Source of the DNA: Terrimesophilobacter sp044464485
Lineage (GTDB): Bacteria > Actinomycetota > Actinomycetes > Actinomycetales > Microbacteriaceae
DNA length: 58,332 nucleotides
Direction of reading: 5' to 3'
NCBI GenBank assembly: GCA_044464485.1
Contig: JBIQLG010000015.1
Span: forward strand, 1-58,332
Part shown: positions 23,390-30,930 of the stretch, in pieces
How positions within the stretch are numbered: the stretch's first letter is position 1
Layout of the letters: each line of letters starts with the position of its first letter
Position numbers and translations under genes: made by a program
Notes under the pieces: generated by a model
Told to the model about the DNA's origin: nothing
Seen by the model: only the letters and a program-made list of their open reading frames with translations
The model's database searches: none

Positions 23390-23419
23390 GACCCCATCAT
23401 ATCAATTCCGCAAATAAAG

Positions 23420-23448
23420 TTGCGCAATACTTCTTGCGCATCTAATAT
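23420..23448 (+). promoter_or_regulatory. Promoter of the MFS gene, overlapped by a palindromic operator
   Basis: TTGCGC (23420-23425), a 17-bp spacer and TAATAT (23443-23448) make a plausible promoter. The ATG lies 7 nt after the -10, so the mRNA is leaderless. The perfect inverted repeat TGCGCAA-N6-TTGCGCA (23421-23440) covers the -35 and most of the spacer, so a bound dimer would block RNA polymerase. It also lies about 20 bp upstream of the regulator's own -10. Confidence 0.6.
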
Positions 23449-23455
23449 CGTGCTC

Positions 23456-24826
23456 ATGACTTCACCTGCCGACGAGACCAGCGTCCCCACTGCAATCTCC
23501 CCCGAGACCGCGATACCCGTTACCGATGTCGAGAGCGAGACCCCCGCGGCGGATGCGCAAAAAGCGAAAGTGCCCACCGGGCCGTCGCTCTGGCACAACC
23601 GGGACTACATGCTGCTCATGACCGGCAAGACGACCCAGATCATCGGCTCCGGGTTCGCCACGTTCGCCGTGCCCCTCATCGCGTTCGCGCTCACGCAGTC
23701 GGTGTTCCTGGCGGGGCTGATCAGCGCACTGGGCGCACTCGGGTATGTCGTCGCGACGCTTCCCGCCGGGGCCATCGCGGATCGAGTGGACCGCAGGCGG
23801 CTGCTCATCCTCTGTTCGGCGATTGACCTCATCCTGTTCGCTTCGCTCGTCGCCGCGATAGCAACGTCGACTCTGACGGTGTGGCATCTGACGTTGGTGT
23901 TGTTCGGCTCCACCATTGTCGCGTCCTTCTTCGGCCCGGCGGAGGCGGGCGGCATCCGCGAGGTGGTACGCGCCGATCAAATGGGTTCGGCGATGGCGGC
24001 CATGCAAGGGCGCTCGGCTGTCGCCTCCCTTGTGTCGGGTCCGGTCGGCGGGCTCCTGTATTCGGTGGGTAGAGTCTTTCCGTTCCTCGCAAGCGCGATC
24101 GGGTATGGCGTCGTCCTCGTGTGCACGATTTTCGTGCGCGGGCCCCTCAACGGGAACCTCGACCACACCAAGGGGACGAGCGCGTGGACCTCACTGGTCG
24201 AGGGAATTCATTTCGTTTGGTCAGTGAAGTTCCTGCGCGCGGGCCTCGGGATCTTCTCGCTCATCAATCTCGGCTTCAACGGAATGATGTTCGCGCTGAA
24301 CCTTCACCTCGTTCAGATTCACACTCCACCCGTGCTCATCGGATTGATCGATGCCGTCGCGGGAGCATCCATGGTGGTGGGTGCCATCATCGCAGGGCCG
24401 CTCGTGAAGCGATTCCCGGCAGGCAAGCTCGCCATTGTCGGCATTCTGGTAGCGGTCGTGGGCGGAACCGCGATGGCACTGTCGACGGAGTATTGGGAGT
24501 ATCTGGTGTGGATCGGAATCGCCGTGATCCTGCTTCCGGCGCTCAACTCCGGCCTCATCGGCTACGCGAGCGTGATCACCCCGTCAAAACTTCAGGGGCG
24601 GATGAACGCGGTTCTCTCGCTCTCCGGTGTGGCGGTTGCTCCGATCGCACCTGTCGTTGCCGGCGCGCTCCTCGCCGGATTGAACGTCAACCTTGCAATG
24701 GGCGCGTTCGCCGTGCTTTTCATTATTGGAGCGGCGGTCTTCTCTCTGTACAAGCCAATCCGCACGATCGGCCGGCCTGAAACGTGGGAGAACGATCTCG
24801 TGGAGTGGCCGCCGCGCATCCCGTAA
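23456..24826 (+). CDS. MFS transporter controlled by the divergent winged-helix regulator
   Basis: The 456-residue MFS protein has a 45-residue Thr/Pro/Glu-rich N-terminal tail. Membrane segments begin at YMLLMTGKTTQIIGSGFATFAVPLIAFALTQSVFLAGLISALGALGYVVATLPAGAIADRVDRRRLLILCSAIDL, where the A-I-A-D-R-V-D-R-R-R loop is the MFS signature between helices 2 and 3. The sequence resembles the EntS/DHA3 exporter group (macrolide or siderophore efflux). ATG 23456 is fixed by the -10 box 7 nt upstream. The cognate regulator and operator suggest inducible efflux of a toxic compound; identity unknown. Confidence 0.86.
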   Translation: MTSPADETSVPTAISPETAIPVTDVESETPAADAQKAKVPTGPSLWHNRDYMLLMTGKTTQIIGSGFATFAVPLIAFALTQSVFLAGLISALGALGYVVATLPAGAIADRVDRRRLLILCSAIDLILFASLVAAIATSTLTVWHLTLVLFGSTIVASFFGPAEAGGIREVVRADQMGSAMAAMQGRSAVASLVSGPVGGLLYSVGRVFPFLASAIGYGVVLVCTIFVRGPLNGNLDHTKGTSAWTSLVEGIHFVWSVKFLRAGLGIFSLINLGFNGMMFALNLHLVQIHTPPVLIGLIDAVAGASMVVGAIIAGPLVKRFPAGKLAIVGILVAVVGGTAMALSTEYWEYLVWIGIAVILLPALNSGLIGYASVITPSKLQGRMNAVLSLSGVAVAPIAPVVAGALLAGLNVNLAMGAFAVLFIIGAAVFSLYKPIRTIGRPETWENDLVEWPPRIP

Positions 24827-25142
24827 GCGCGACGGCAGGACCGGTCAGCGTTACGGCATCCGTGGAATGGGGATGATGGGCGAGAGCGGCAACCCGGTGC
24901 ACGCCGCATAGTGACTCCTCTTTCACGTACAGGTTATTGTACAATTTCGCACTGGGAGGTCACCGACCAAAGTCTCGCTGAGCAAGCAATCGACAGTCCA
25001 GGTCCGAAATAGTCTGTCAGCGTTACGTAACTGCGTGATGCCAGTTCATAGGCGTGTGCGACGGCAATCAGCTATAAAGAGGTGATGGTCAAGTGTGGAT
25101 GTTCCAGCCGCGCGTGCAATCTCTGAAGAGGAGGTCGCCGCG
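24827..25142. other. Long intergenic region at the edge of an accessory patch
   Basis: No protein-like frame or tRNA was found in these 316 bp. It holds a 10-bp palindrome ATTGTACAAT (24936-24945), which overlaps a GTACA-N6-TGTAC repeat (24927-24942). A second palindrome, GTTACGTAAC, is at 25022-25031. A 12-bp direct repeat GTCAGCGTTACG occurs at 24844-24855 and 25016-25027. A TATAAA box lies at 25073-25078, followed by a 13-codon cysteine-containing frame (25085-25126). Confidence 0.5.
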
Positions 25143-25352
25143 ATGGCGGACTGCACCAAAATCAAGTACTCCGACCCATCGGCCGCGGCCTTGGCGCTTC
25201 GCGAAATCGCATGCGAGAGTGCGAATCGGAAGCCAAAGGTTCCGCAGGCGGAATATCGCCGCGCCTCGTGTCACGCCTGGCATCTCACTTCGAGGAAGCC
25301 AACTGGGAAGTCCCGAAGGTGGACGATGCCGATCGCTTGTAGCCTCCCGTGA
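25143..25352 (+). CDS. Small C/WHLTS-type protein
   Basis: The gene encodes 69 residues beginning MADCTKIKYSDPSAAALALREIA, with a C-terminal SCHAWHLTSRK. I recall short actinobacterial and phage/plasmid proteins with a C-xx-K-Y...Y-x-C-x-x-C-x-x-W-H-L-T-S pattern, probably zinc-binding. Here the first cysteine of the second pair is Arg (YRRASCHAWHLTS), one base away from Cys. A perfect AGGAGG lies 8 nt before the ATG. The last 15 residues overlap, on the other strand, the relic of an enoyl-CoA hydratase gene, so the original C-terminus may be changed. It lies in an accessory patch; function unknown. Confidence 0.6.
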   Translation: MADCTKIKYSDPSAAALALREIACESANRKPKVPQAEYRRASCHAWHLTSRKPTGKSRRWTMPIACSLP

Positions 25353-25464
25353 ACTCGGCCTTGCGTTTCTGCTGGAGGTCGGCGAACCCCTCACGGTAGT
25401 CGGCCGTCGTGCGGAGGCACTCCTGGGCGACGTTCCCCTCGACCATGGATGCCCAAAACTCTGT
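25342..25464 (-). pseudogene. Relic of the 3' end of an enoyl-CoA hydratase gene
   Basis: The minus strand encodes EFWASMVEGNVAQECLRTTADYREGFADLQQKRKAEFTGG, closely matching the end of the intact gene at 26257 (LWESITGENVEQERLRMTADYREGFAAFQQKRSSYFAGS). The nucleotide match is also obvious (for example tttctgctgga, cggtagtcgg, cggaggc). Nothing recognisable precedes it, and the frame reads on past the usual stop. It is either a partial duplicate of the downstream gene or the remains of a paralogue cut by insertion of the small genes between 25.6 and 26.2 kb. Confidence 0.75.
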
Positions 25465-25613
25465 TATCTCGCAGGACACCAACGCAGTCACAAGAATTGC
25501 TCACACATCTTGCCTGATGCCGTCTATTCAGCCAGCATTGATGGCGAGGGAATGCTCGCGAAACAATGCGGATTCTGACGAGATGCCCGACTTCTGACCG
25601 CAGGGGTGTGAAA

Positions 25614-25790
25614 ATGACCGGTTCTGAACTATTGGCAACGATTAAGCTGCACGTGACGAGCAGAGGGTTAAAGCTCGTGGCCGAGGACTTTTCGCAAGGC
25701 GACGAGTTCTTGCCTCCAGACCAGTTCGTTGTCGCGGGCGGTGAAGGTCGACTGTATCGAGTCATTGTTGACCACATAGGAACGCAGTGA
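25614..25790 (+). CDS. Small orphan protein, first gene of a two-gene unit
   Basis: The gene encodes 58 residues from an ATG with AGGGG 7 nt upstream: MTGSELLATIKLHVTSRGLKL, then VAEDFSQGDEFLPPDQFVVAGGEGRLYRVIVDHIGTQ. I do not recognise it. Composition is mildly acidic and soluble, with no membrane segment. Its stop overlaps the GTG of the next gene by 4 nt (GTGA), so the two are translationally coupled. It sits between a gene relic and the paa cluster in sequence that looks lower in GC than its surroundings. This suggests recent arrival. Confidence 0.55.
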   Translation: MTGSELLATIKLHVTSRGLKLVAEDFSQGDEFLPPDQFVVAGGEGRLYRVIVDHIGTQ

Positions 25791-26233
25791 CTCGATCAGA
25801 AAATCTCGTCGCATACTGGATGCCGTTTGAGGCAATTCGGGGGGAAATAGATTTCTCCAGGGCGTGGGACGGGGTGAACAAGCTACTCAACCACGGTGTC
25901 GCGTTGACCCCCGACGTCGATCGGTACGTCAGGACAGCGGTGATCCGCCAGAGGGCGAAAGCTCAACGCGGCGGCCGCGACGATGTGCGAATCCTTGCAG
26001 AGATGCTCACTACTCAAGGTTGTGTGTACGCGCTGTCTGGTAGGCAAGAGGATTCACTTCCGATTTTCGATGATGCGGTGCAACTCTTCATTGAGCTCGA
26101 CCCACCGGCCTTGTACCACGCAGGAGGTGTTCTGAACAACATGGCAATCGTGTGGCAGACTTCAGATCAGCCTCATCGTTCGAAGGAGTATCTCGAGAGA
26201 GCTCGGGCGTTCGGCTACCCGTGGTCTCGCTGA
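25787..26233 (+). CDS. TPR-like orphan protein
   Basis: This 148-residue protein begins VTRSENLVAYWMPFEAIRGEIDFSRAWDGVNKLLNHGV. Its C-terminal half is tetratricopeptide-like: LTTQGCVYALSGRQEDSLPIFDDAVQLFIEL, then PPALYHAGGVLNNMAIVWQTSDQPHRSKEYLERARAFGY. These helix pairs have the small-residue spacing of TPRs. No enzymatic motif is seen. The GTG start overlaps the stop of the 58-residue gene, so the pair probably acts together. A protein-interaction role such as an immunity or regulatory partner would fit, but this is inference. Confidence 0.6.
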   Translation: MTRSENLVAYWMPFEAIRGEIDFSRAWDGVNKLLNHGVALTPDVDRYVRTAVIRQRAKAQRGGRDDVRILAEMLTTQGCVYALSGRQEDSLPIFDDAVQLFIELDPPALYHAGGVLNNMAIVWQTSDQPHRSKEYLERARAFGYPWSR

Positions 26234-26256
26234 CGGAGACGTATTAGCTAGTGTGA

Positions 26257-27027
26257 CTATGAGCCGGCGAAGTAGGAGCTCCGCTTCTGCTGGAACGCAG
26301 CGAAACCCTCGCGGTAGTCGGCGGTCATTCGGAGGCGCTCCTGCTCGACGTTCTCCCCCGTGATCGACTCCCAGAGGCCGACGCGGTCATCCCGCAGCTT
26401 CGCGATGAGCCTCTTGCTAGCGAGGAATGCCTGGGTGGCACCGGATGCGGCTGCGGCCGCCTTGGAGCGGGCGAAATCGAGGAGCTCGGCATCCGGGATT
26501 GCACGGCTGAACAAGCCTGCTGCCACCGCCTCCGCGCCGCTTATGAGTTCGCCCGTGTAGATCAGGTCCAGGGCGCGGTGAGCGCCGAGCCGCTCGAAGA
26601 ACAGCGCGTGACCTCCTGAGTCGAGCGTGGCACCGAGGTTCGCGAAGGGCGAGCCGAACTTGGCGGACTCCGCCACATAGACGACATCGGTCGCGATCAG
26701 GAGGCCCAGGCCGATACCGAGGCACGCACCGTGCGCTGCCGCGAAAGTCGGCGCGGGGAAATCGGCCAGCATGCGCATCACCGGGCCAAAGGAATCCTGC
26801 AGGAAGGTGAGAGCATCGTCGGTTGCCGGATCCACCGCCGAAATGTCGCGACCAGCACAGAACGCTCGGCCCTCGCCGCGGATGAGTAGGGCGCGGACGC
26901 CCGCGGATTGGGCCTCCTGGAGGCGGGTGCCCAGTCCAGTGAGGGCGGCGTCATCTAGGGCGTTTAACTTATCGGGGATGTTTAGGGTTAGCTCGGCAAC
27001 GTTATTGGCGACAGTCAGGTCGATCAC
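26257..27027 (-). CDS. paaG: Crotonase family protein, PaaG-like isomerase of phenylacetate degradation
   Basis: This 256-residue crotonase-fold enzyme has oxyanion-hole segments GRAFCAGRDIS and AAHGACLGIGLGLL. In place of the usual second glutamate it has an aspartate in LGATLDSGGH, the pattern of enoyl-CoA isomerases and PaaG. PaaG converts ring-1,2-epoxyphenylacetyl-CoA to oxepin-CoA. The GTG at 27027 has GGAG 5 nt upstream. It follows paaE by 85 bp that contain a REP-like hairpin. PaaG is preferred because of the aspartate and the missing alternative; PaaF activity cannot be excluded. Its 3' end is matched by a relic at 25342-25464. Confidence 0.75.
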   Translation of the reverse strand: MIDLTVANNVAELTLNIPDKLNALDDAALTGLGTRLQEAQSAGVRALLIRGEGRAFCAGRDISAVDPATDDALTFLQDSFGPVMRMLADFPAPTFAAAHGACLGIGLGLLIATDVVYVAESAKFGSPFANLGATLDSGGHALFFERLGAHRALDLIYTGELISGAEAVAAGLFSRAIPDAELLDFARSKAAAAASGATQAFLASKRLIAKLRDDRVGLWESITGENVEQERLRMTADYREGFAAFQQKRSSYFAGS

Positions 27028-27045
27028 ACTGGCTCCTTTGCTGGG

Positions 27046-27078
27046 TCCCTTCGAGACGGGCTTCGCCCTCCTCAGGGA
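27046..27078. repeat. REP-like palindromic element
   Basis: TCCCT and AGGGA form the outer stem and GGGC-TTC-GCCC the inner stem of a 33-bp imperfect palindrome (core ACGGGCTTCGCCCT) in the paaE-paaG gap. I recall closely similar TTCGAGAC...CCTCCTCAGG elements dispersed in Microbacteriaceae genomes. Two exact 13-bp copies of CAGGGAACGGTAC (27073-27085, 27096-27108) adjoin it. Confidence 0.55.
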
Positions 27079-27112
27079 ACGGTACTCAGTCTCCACAGGG
27101 AACGGTACACGG

Positions 27113-28225
27113 CTACGCGTCGTACGTGACAGTAACCTCATCACTCGTGGGGTGCGACTGACAGGTGAGGATGTAGCCGCGCTCAAGCTCCTCCGGCTCC
27201 AGCGCATAGTTTTCATCCATCGTCACCGTCCCATCCACGAGAATCGCGCGGCACGTGCCGCACACGCCACCCGCGCACGCAAACGGCACATCCGCCCGCA
27301 CCCGAAGCGCCGCATTCAGAATCGTCTCGCGCCCGTGCTTCGGTGTATTGATGGATGCCGTGAGCCCGTCCAGCGTGAACGTGATCTTCCGCACCTCATC
27401 GCCCGGGTCCACAATGACCGGCCGCCCCACCGAACCCTCCGGACGGTCGGGCCGATCCGTCGTAAACAGCTCGAAGCGCACGTGCTTGCGATCCACGCCG
27501 GCCTCCTCGAGCGTGTCCCGCACAAGCTGCACAAGCTCGAACGGCCCGCAAATGAACCACTCATCCACATCCCCCGGCCGCACCAGATACTCCAGGAACG
27601 TGTTCAACCGATCCGCATCCAGCCGCCCCGACATGATCTCCGCCGCACGCTTCTCCCGCGTGAGCACGTGGTACAGCGCAAACCGCGCCGGAAACTCGTC
27701 CTTCAACTCCGCCAGCTCCTCCAGAAACATGACGTCGTTGGCGGTGCGATTCGAAAAGATGAGGCTGAACTGCGTGTGCGGCGACGTGCGCAAAATGGTG
27801 CGCGCGAGCGACATGATCGGCGTCACACCGGAGCCCGCCGCGATCGCCGCGTAGTGCCGGTTCGTGTCCTCCGCAAGCTCCGTCGTGAACGTGCCCTGCG
27901 GACTCATCACATCGATGACCGTGCCCGCCGTAAGCGACTCATTCGCCCACGTCGAAAACTCACCGCCCAGGTCGCGCTTGATCGCCACCCGCAACTCCCC
28001 CGGCACGGGAACCGCGCAAATCGAATAACTGCGGCGAAGCTCCCGGCCGTTAAAATTCATGCGCAGCGCCAGGTACTGCCCCGGCTCGTAGTCGTAGTTG
28101 TCCGCGAACTCATCCGGCACATCGAACGTGACCTCGATCGAATCCTCGGTGAGACGCCGCACCTCCCGCACCGTCAGCGGGTGGAAACGGGCGCGCTTGC
28201 GCTGCGGCGCCGGCTCGAGCCCCAC
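27113..28225 (-). CDS. paaE: Phenylacetyl-CoA 1,2-epoxidase reductase subunit PaaE
   Basis: PaaE passes electrons from NADPH to the PaaABC diiron epoxidase. The 370-residue protein has an N-terminal FAD-binding beta-barrel with LRRSYSIC, and a nucleotide-binding domain with AAGSGVTPIMSLA and FICGPFELVQLV. The C-terminal plant-type [2Fe-2S] domain has ligands in CAGGVCGTC (C-x4-C-x2-C, about 317-325) and a fourth Cys in LTCQSHP. The GTG start lies 1 nt after the paaD stop. This is the reductase of the complete five-gene epoxidase set paaABCDE. Confidence 0.94.
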   Translation of the reverse strand: MGLEPAPQRKRARFHPLTVREVRRLTEDSIEVTFDVPDEFADNYDYEPGQYLALRMNFNGRELRRSYSICAVPVPGELRVAIKRDLGGEFSTWANESLTAGTVIDVMSPQGTFTTELAEDTNRHYAAIAAGSGVTPIMSLARTILRTSPHTQFSLIFSNRTANDVMFLEELAELKDEFPARFALYHVLTREKRAAEIMSGRLDADRLNTFLEYLVRPGDVDEWFICGPFELVQLVRDTLEEAGVDRKHVRFELFTTDRPDRPEGSVGRPVIVDPGDEVRKITFTLDGLTASINTPKHGRETILNAALRVRADVPFACAGGVCGTCRAILVDGTVTMDENYALEPEELERGYILTCQSHPTSDEVTVTYDA

Positions 28226-28226
28226 G

Positions 28227-28742
28227 TCAGATCACCTTGAAGTAGTCGAACGGCTCATGGCACGCATTGCACGTGTACAGCGCCTTGCACGCCGTCGAGC
28301 CGAACCGGCTCGTCTCCGTCGTGTCGAGCGAACCGCACGGCGGGCACTTCACCGACATGGTCACCCGCACCGGGCCATCCACCGTCGCCTTACCCGTCGG
28401 TGGCGCAATTCCGAACGCCTCGAGCTTGCGTTTGCCCTCCTCCGACATCCAATCCGTCGTCCACGGGGGAGAGAGCACGAGCTTCACCTCGGCATTCGCA
28501 TAGCCAGCGCCGCGCAACACCGTGAGCACGTCGTCGCGCATGACATCCATCGCGGGACAACCCGAATACGTGGGCGTGATCGTCACCACGGCGCGACCAT
28601 CCACCAGTTCCGCCGAGCGCAGCACGCCAAGGTCTTCGATCGTCAGCACGGGAACCTCAGGGTCGAGCACCGTCGCTGCGAGATTCCACAGGTGAACCCC
28701 CTCACCCTCGGTGGGCCGCGGCCGTGCGACTGTCTCGAGCAT
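28227..28742 (-). CDS. paaD: Phenylacetate epoxidase assembly protein PaaD
   Basis: PaaD (DUF59/SufT-like) is needed for maturation of the PaaABCE complex, probably of its Fe-S or diiron cofactor. The 171-residue protein has an N-terminal MIP18-like domain (LDPEVPVLTIEDLGVLR; ITPTYSGCPAMDVM) and a C-terminal metal-binding region with two pairs, KCPPCGS and TCNACHEPF. ATG 28742 overlaps the paaC stop (TGATG); two in-frame GTGs lie just upstream. It is in the normal order between paaC and paaE. Confidence 0.92.
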   Translation of the reverse strand: MLETVARPRPTEGEGVHLWNLAATVLDPEVPVLTIEDLGVLRSAELVDGRAVVTITPTYSGCPAMDVMRDDVLTVLRGAGYANAEVKLVLSPPWTTDWMSEEGKRKLEAFGIAPPTGKATVDGPVRVTMSVKCPPCGSLDTTETSRFGSTACKALYTCNACHEPFDYFKVI

Positions 28743-29572
28743 CACCACGTCGCCCCCGGATGCGCTCGCGCAAGCACCTGCATTTCCGCAAGCAGTTTGC
28801 CCAGAAATTCGGTGTGGATGCCCTCCCGGCCGCCGCCGCTCGCCACGAAACCCTCGGGCGCCTCAAGCTCAGCCTCCGCGAGCACCGCACCGGTGACCGA
28901 ATCGAAGTCCTCACGCAGCGACGACGGCAACACCGCAGCCGCGCCCAGCGAGACAACAAGTTCGTCGTCACGGAACATCTCGTCCACGTACGGCCACATG
29001 ACGCCGAGCCCTGCAATCATGCGGCGGCGCGACTCCCCCGTGCCGAGTGCGAGGCGCAGCAGCCACTGCGTCGCGTGGTCGCGGTGGTAGTCAACCTCCT
29101 TCACCGCTTTCGCAGCAATCGCGGCGATCGTCGCATCCGAGGAGGGAGCTTCCGAAACGCCGGCAAGCCTGCGGTACAGCTCGAACTGGAAGTGGGAGAC
29201 GATGAACTGCCGCGCAATCGTCGCCGCGAAGTCCCCGTTCGGCTGCTCCACAATCTGCAGGTTCGTGAACTCCGGCTCATCCCGGAAGTAGGCGAGGTCA
29301 TCCTCGGTCTTGTCCCGCGCGAGCGCCGCGTAACTCAAAAATGAGCGCGCGTGCCCGAGCTGGTCGAGGGCGATGTTCGTGAGAGCAACATCCTCTTCCA
29401 GCTCCGGCGCATTCGCGACCCACTCCCCCAGCCGCTGGGCCAGGATGAGCGCATCATCGCCGAGGCGCACGGCGTAGTTCGCCACCGCCTCTGTCGGTTT
29501 CTCGCCGGCCTCGGTGATCTTCTCGGCGGTGAGAGCCTCCCCCGCCGAAATCCGGAACGACTGATCGCTCAC
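28742..29572 (-). CDS. paaC: Phenylacetyl-CoA epoxidase structural subunit PaaC
   Basis: PaaC is the ferritin-like partner of the catalytic subunit PaaA, with structural rather than catalytic function. The 276-residue protein shows the helical family pattern VANYAVRLGDDALILAQRLGEWVANAPELEEDVALTNIALDQLGHARSFLSYAA, later VKEVDYHRDHATQWLLRLALGTGES and GGGREGIHTEFLGKLLAEMQ. Its ATG overlaps the paaB stop by 4 nt. Length matches the family (about 250-280). Confidence 0.93.
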   Translation of the reverse strand: MSDQSFRISAGEALTAEKITEAGEKPTEAVANYAVRLGDDALILAQRLGEWVANAPELEEDVALTNIALDQLGHARSFLSYAALARDKTEDDLAYFRDEPEFTNLQIVEQPNGDFAATIARQFIVSHFQFELYRRLAGVSEAPSSDATIAAIAAKAVKEVDYHRDHATQWLLRLALGTGESRRRMIAGLGVMWPYVDEMFRDDELVVSLGAAAVLPSSLREDFDSVTGAVLAEAELEAPEGFVASGGGREGIHTEFLGKLLAEMQVLARAHPGATW

Positions 29573-29874
29573 AGGTGCTTCACGCCCTCAGACTCGGTGT
29601 AATAGCTCGCGTGCCGGTACTCCTTGCCGCGCGGACTCTCGAAGAACGCTCCCTTCGCGTCCGGGTCGGATGCCGTGATGTCGCTCGAGCGCACGACCCA
29701 CACCGAGACGCCCTCGTTGCGCCGCGTGTACAGGTCGCGCGCGTTGCGCACCGCCATCTCCGCATCCGGTGCGTGCAGGGAACCCGCGTGCAAGTGAGAC
29801 AGGCCGCGCGATGAGCGCACGAACACCTCCCACAGTGGCCACGGTTCGGTCTCGTCTGCTCCGGGGGAACTCAT
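29569..29874 (-). CDS. paaB: Phenylacetyl-CoA epoxidase subunit PaaB
   Basis: This 101-residue small subunit, required for the active complex, has the family core PLWEVFVRSSRGLSHLHAGSLHAPDAEMAVRNARDLYTRRNEGVSVWVVRSSDI. The tail is FFESPRGKEYRHASYY. ATG 29874 shares one base with the paaA stop (TGATG), which settles the start against a longer reading that lies within paaA. The 3' end overlaps paaC by 4 nt. It bridges PaaAC heterodimers in the known complex. Confidence 0.93.
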   Translation of the reverse strand: MSSPGADETEPWPLWEVFVRSSRGLSHLHAGSLHAPDAEMAVRNARDLYTRRNEGVSVWVVRSSDITASDPDAKGAFFESPRGKEYRHASYYTESEGVKHL

Positions 29875-30884
29875 CAGGCCGCCTTCCCTTGCTCGTTCTG
29901 AGCACGGCGACGCTCTGCGTATGCCGCAGCTGCTTCCCGCACCCACGCGCCCTCTTCGTGCGCCGTGCGGCGGCGCTCTAGGCGGATGGCGTTCGCCGGC
30001 CCGCGGCCCTTCAGTACCTCGTAGAACTCATCCCACTTCAGTTCGCCGAAATCGTAGTGGCCGCGCTCCTCGTTCCACTTGATGGCGGGGTCCGGCAGCG
30101 TGAGCCCGAGCACCTCAGACTGCGGGACGATCATGTCCACAAAGCGCTGACGCAAATCGTCGTTGCTGAAGCGCTTGATGTTCCACGCCATGCTTTGCGC
30201 GGAGTTCGGGGAGTCGGCATCCGGGGGCCCGAACATCATGAGCGCGGGCGCGTACCAGCGGTTCACGGACTCCTGCGCCATCTCGTGCTGCTGCCTCGTG
30301 CCGCGGGAAAGATGCAGCAGAATCTCAAAACCCTGCCGCTGGTGGAAGGACTCCTCCTTGCAAATGCGCACCATCGCGCGCGCGTACGGGCCGTAGGATG
30401 CCCGGCACAGCGGCACCTGGTTGCAAATAGCCGCACCGTCCACGAGCCAGCCGATCGAACCCATGTCCGCCCACGTCGGGGTCGGGTAGTTGAAGATGGA
30501 GGAGTACTTGGCCTTGCCGGAGATGAGGTCCTCCGTCATCCTGTCGCGCGTGACTCCGAGGGTTTGCGCCGCGGAGTAGAGGTAGAGACCGTGGCCGGCC
30601 TCATCCTGCACCTTGGCCATGAGAATCGCCTTGCGCTTGAGGCTCGGCGCGCGCGTGATCCAGTTGCCCTCCGGCTGCATCCCGATGATCTCGGAGTGCG
30701 CGTGCTGCGACACCTGGCGGATGAGCGTCTTGCGGTAGGCGTCCGGCATCCAGTCGGTGGGCTCCACGCGCTGGTCGGCCGCGATGAGCTCATCGAAGCG
30801 CGCGCGACCGGCCGGATCCTCGGCGGGGTCCGCAGCGGGCCGATCGGCAGAGGTCTTCGGTTTGCGGGTAGCGGCAGACGCCAT
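29874..30884 (-). CDS. paaA: Phenylacetyl-CoA 1,2-epoxidase catalytic subunit PaaA
   Basis: PaaA carries the diiron centre that epoxidises the CoA-activated aromatic ring. The 336-residue protein has the ferritin-like metal motifs VQDEAGHGLYLY (94-98 DEAGH) and CKEESFHQRQG (177-181 EESFH). QHAHSEIIGMQPEGNW lies near 65-77. ATG 30884 has GAAGG 8 nt upstream; the ATG at 30890 and a GTG at 30893 are alternatives. A 20-residue Ala/Pro/Asp-rich N-terminal tail is not conserved. It heads the paaABCDE(G) operon, divergent from paaI-paaR, with a candidate PaaR operator in between. Confidence 0.95.
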   Translation of the reverse strand: MASAATRKPKTSADRPAADPAEDPAGRARFDELIAADQRVEPTDWMPDAYRKTLIRQVSQHAHSEIIGMQPEGNWITRAPSLKRKAILMAKVQDEAGHGLYLYSAAQTLGVTRDRMTEDLISGKAKYSSIFNYPTPTWADMGSIGWLVDGAAICNQVPLCRASYGPYARAMVRICKEESFHQRQGFEILLHLSRGTRQQHEMAQESVNRWYAPALMMFGPPDADSPNSAQSMAWNIKRFSNDDLRQRFVDMIVPQSEVLGLTLPDPAIKWNEERGHYDFGELKWDEFYEVLKGRGPANAIRLERRRTAHEEGAWVREAAAAYAERRRAQNEQGKAA

Positions 30885-30930
30885 GCTCATCACCTTCGAT
30901 TGCGGGGACAGGCCGGAATTGCATCTGGCA

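Noticed and set aside
24827..25142. tRNA or CRISPR in the long intergenic region
   Set aside because: No cloverleaf, CCA-proximal stem or regularly spaced repeats were found; only two short palindromes and one 12-bp repeat.
26771..28240. 489-codon plus-strand frame across paaG and paaE
   Set aside because: Arg/His-rich antisense shadow of two well-supported paa genes.
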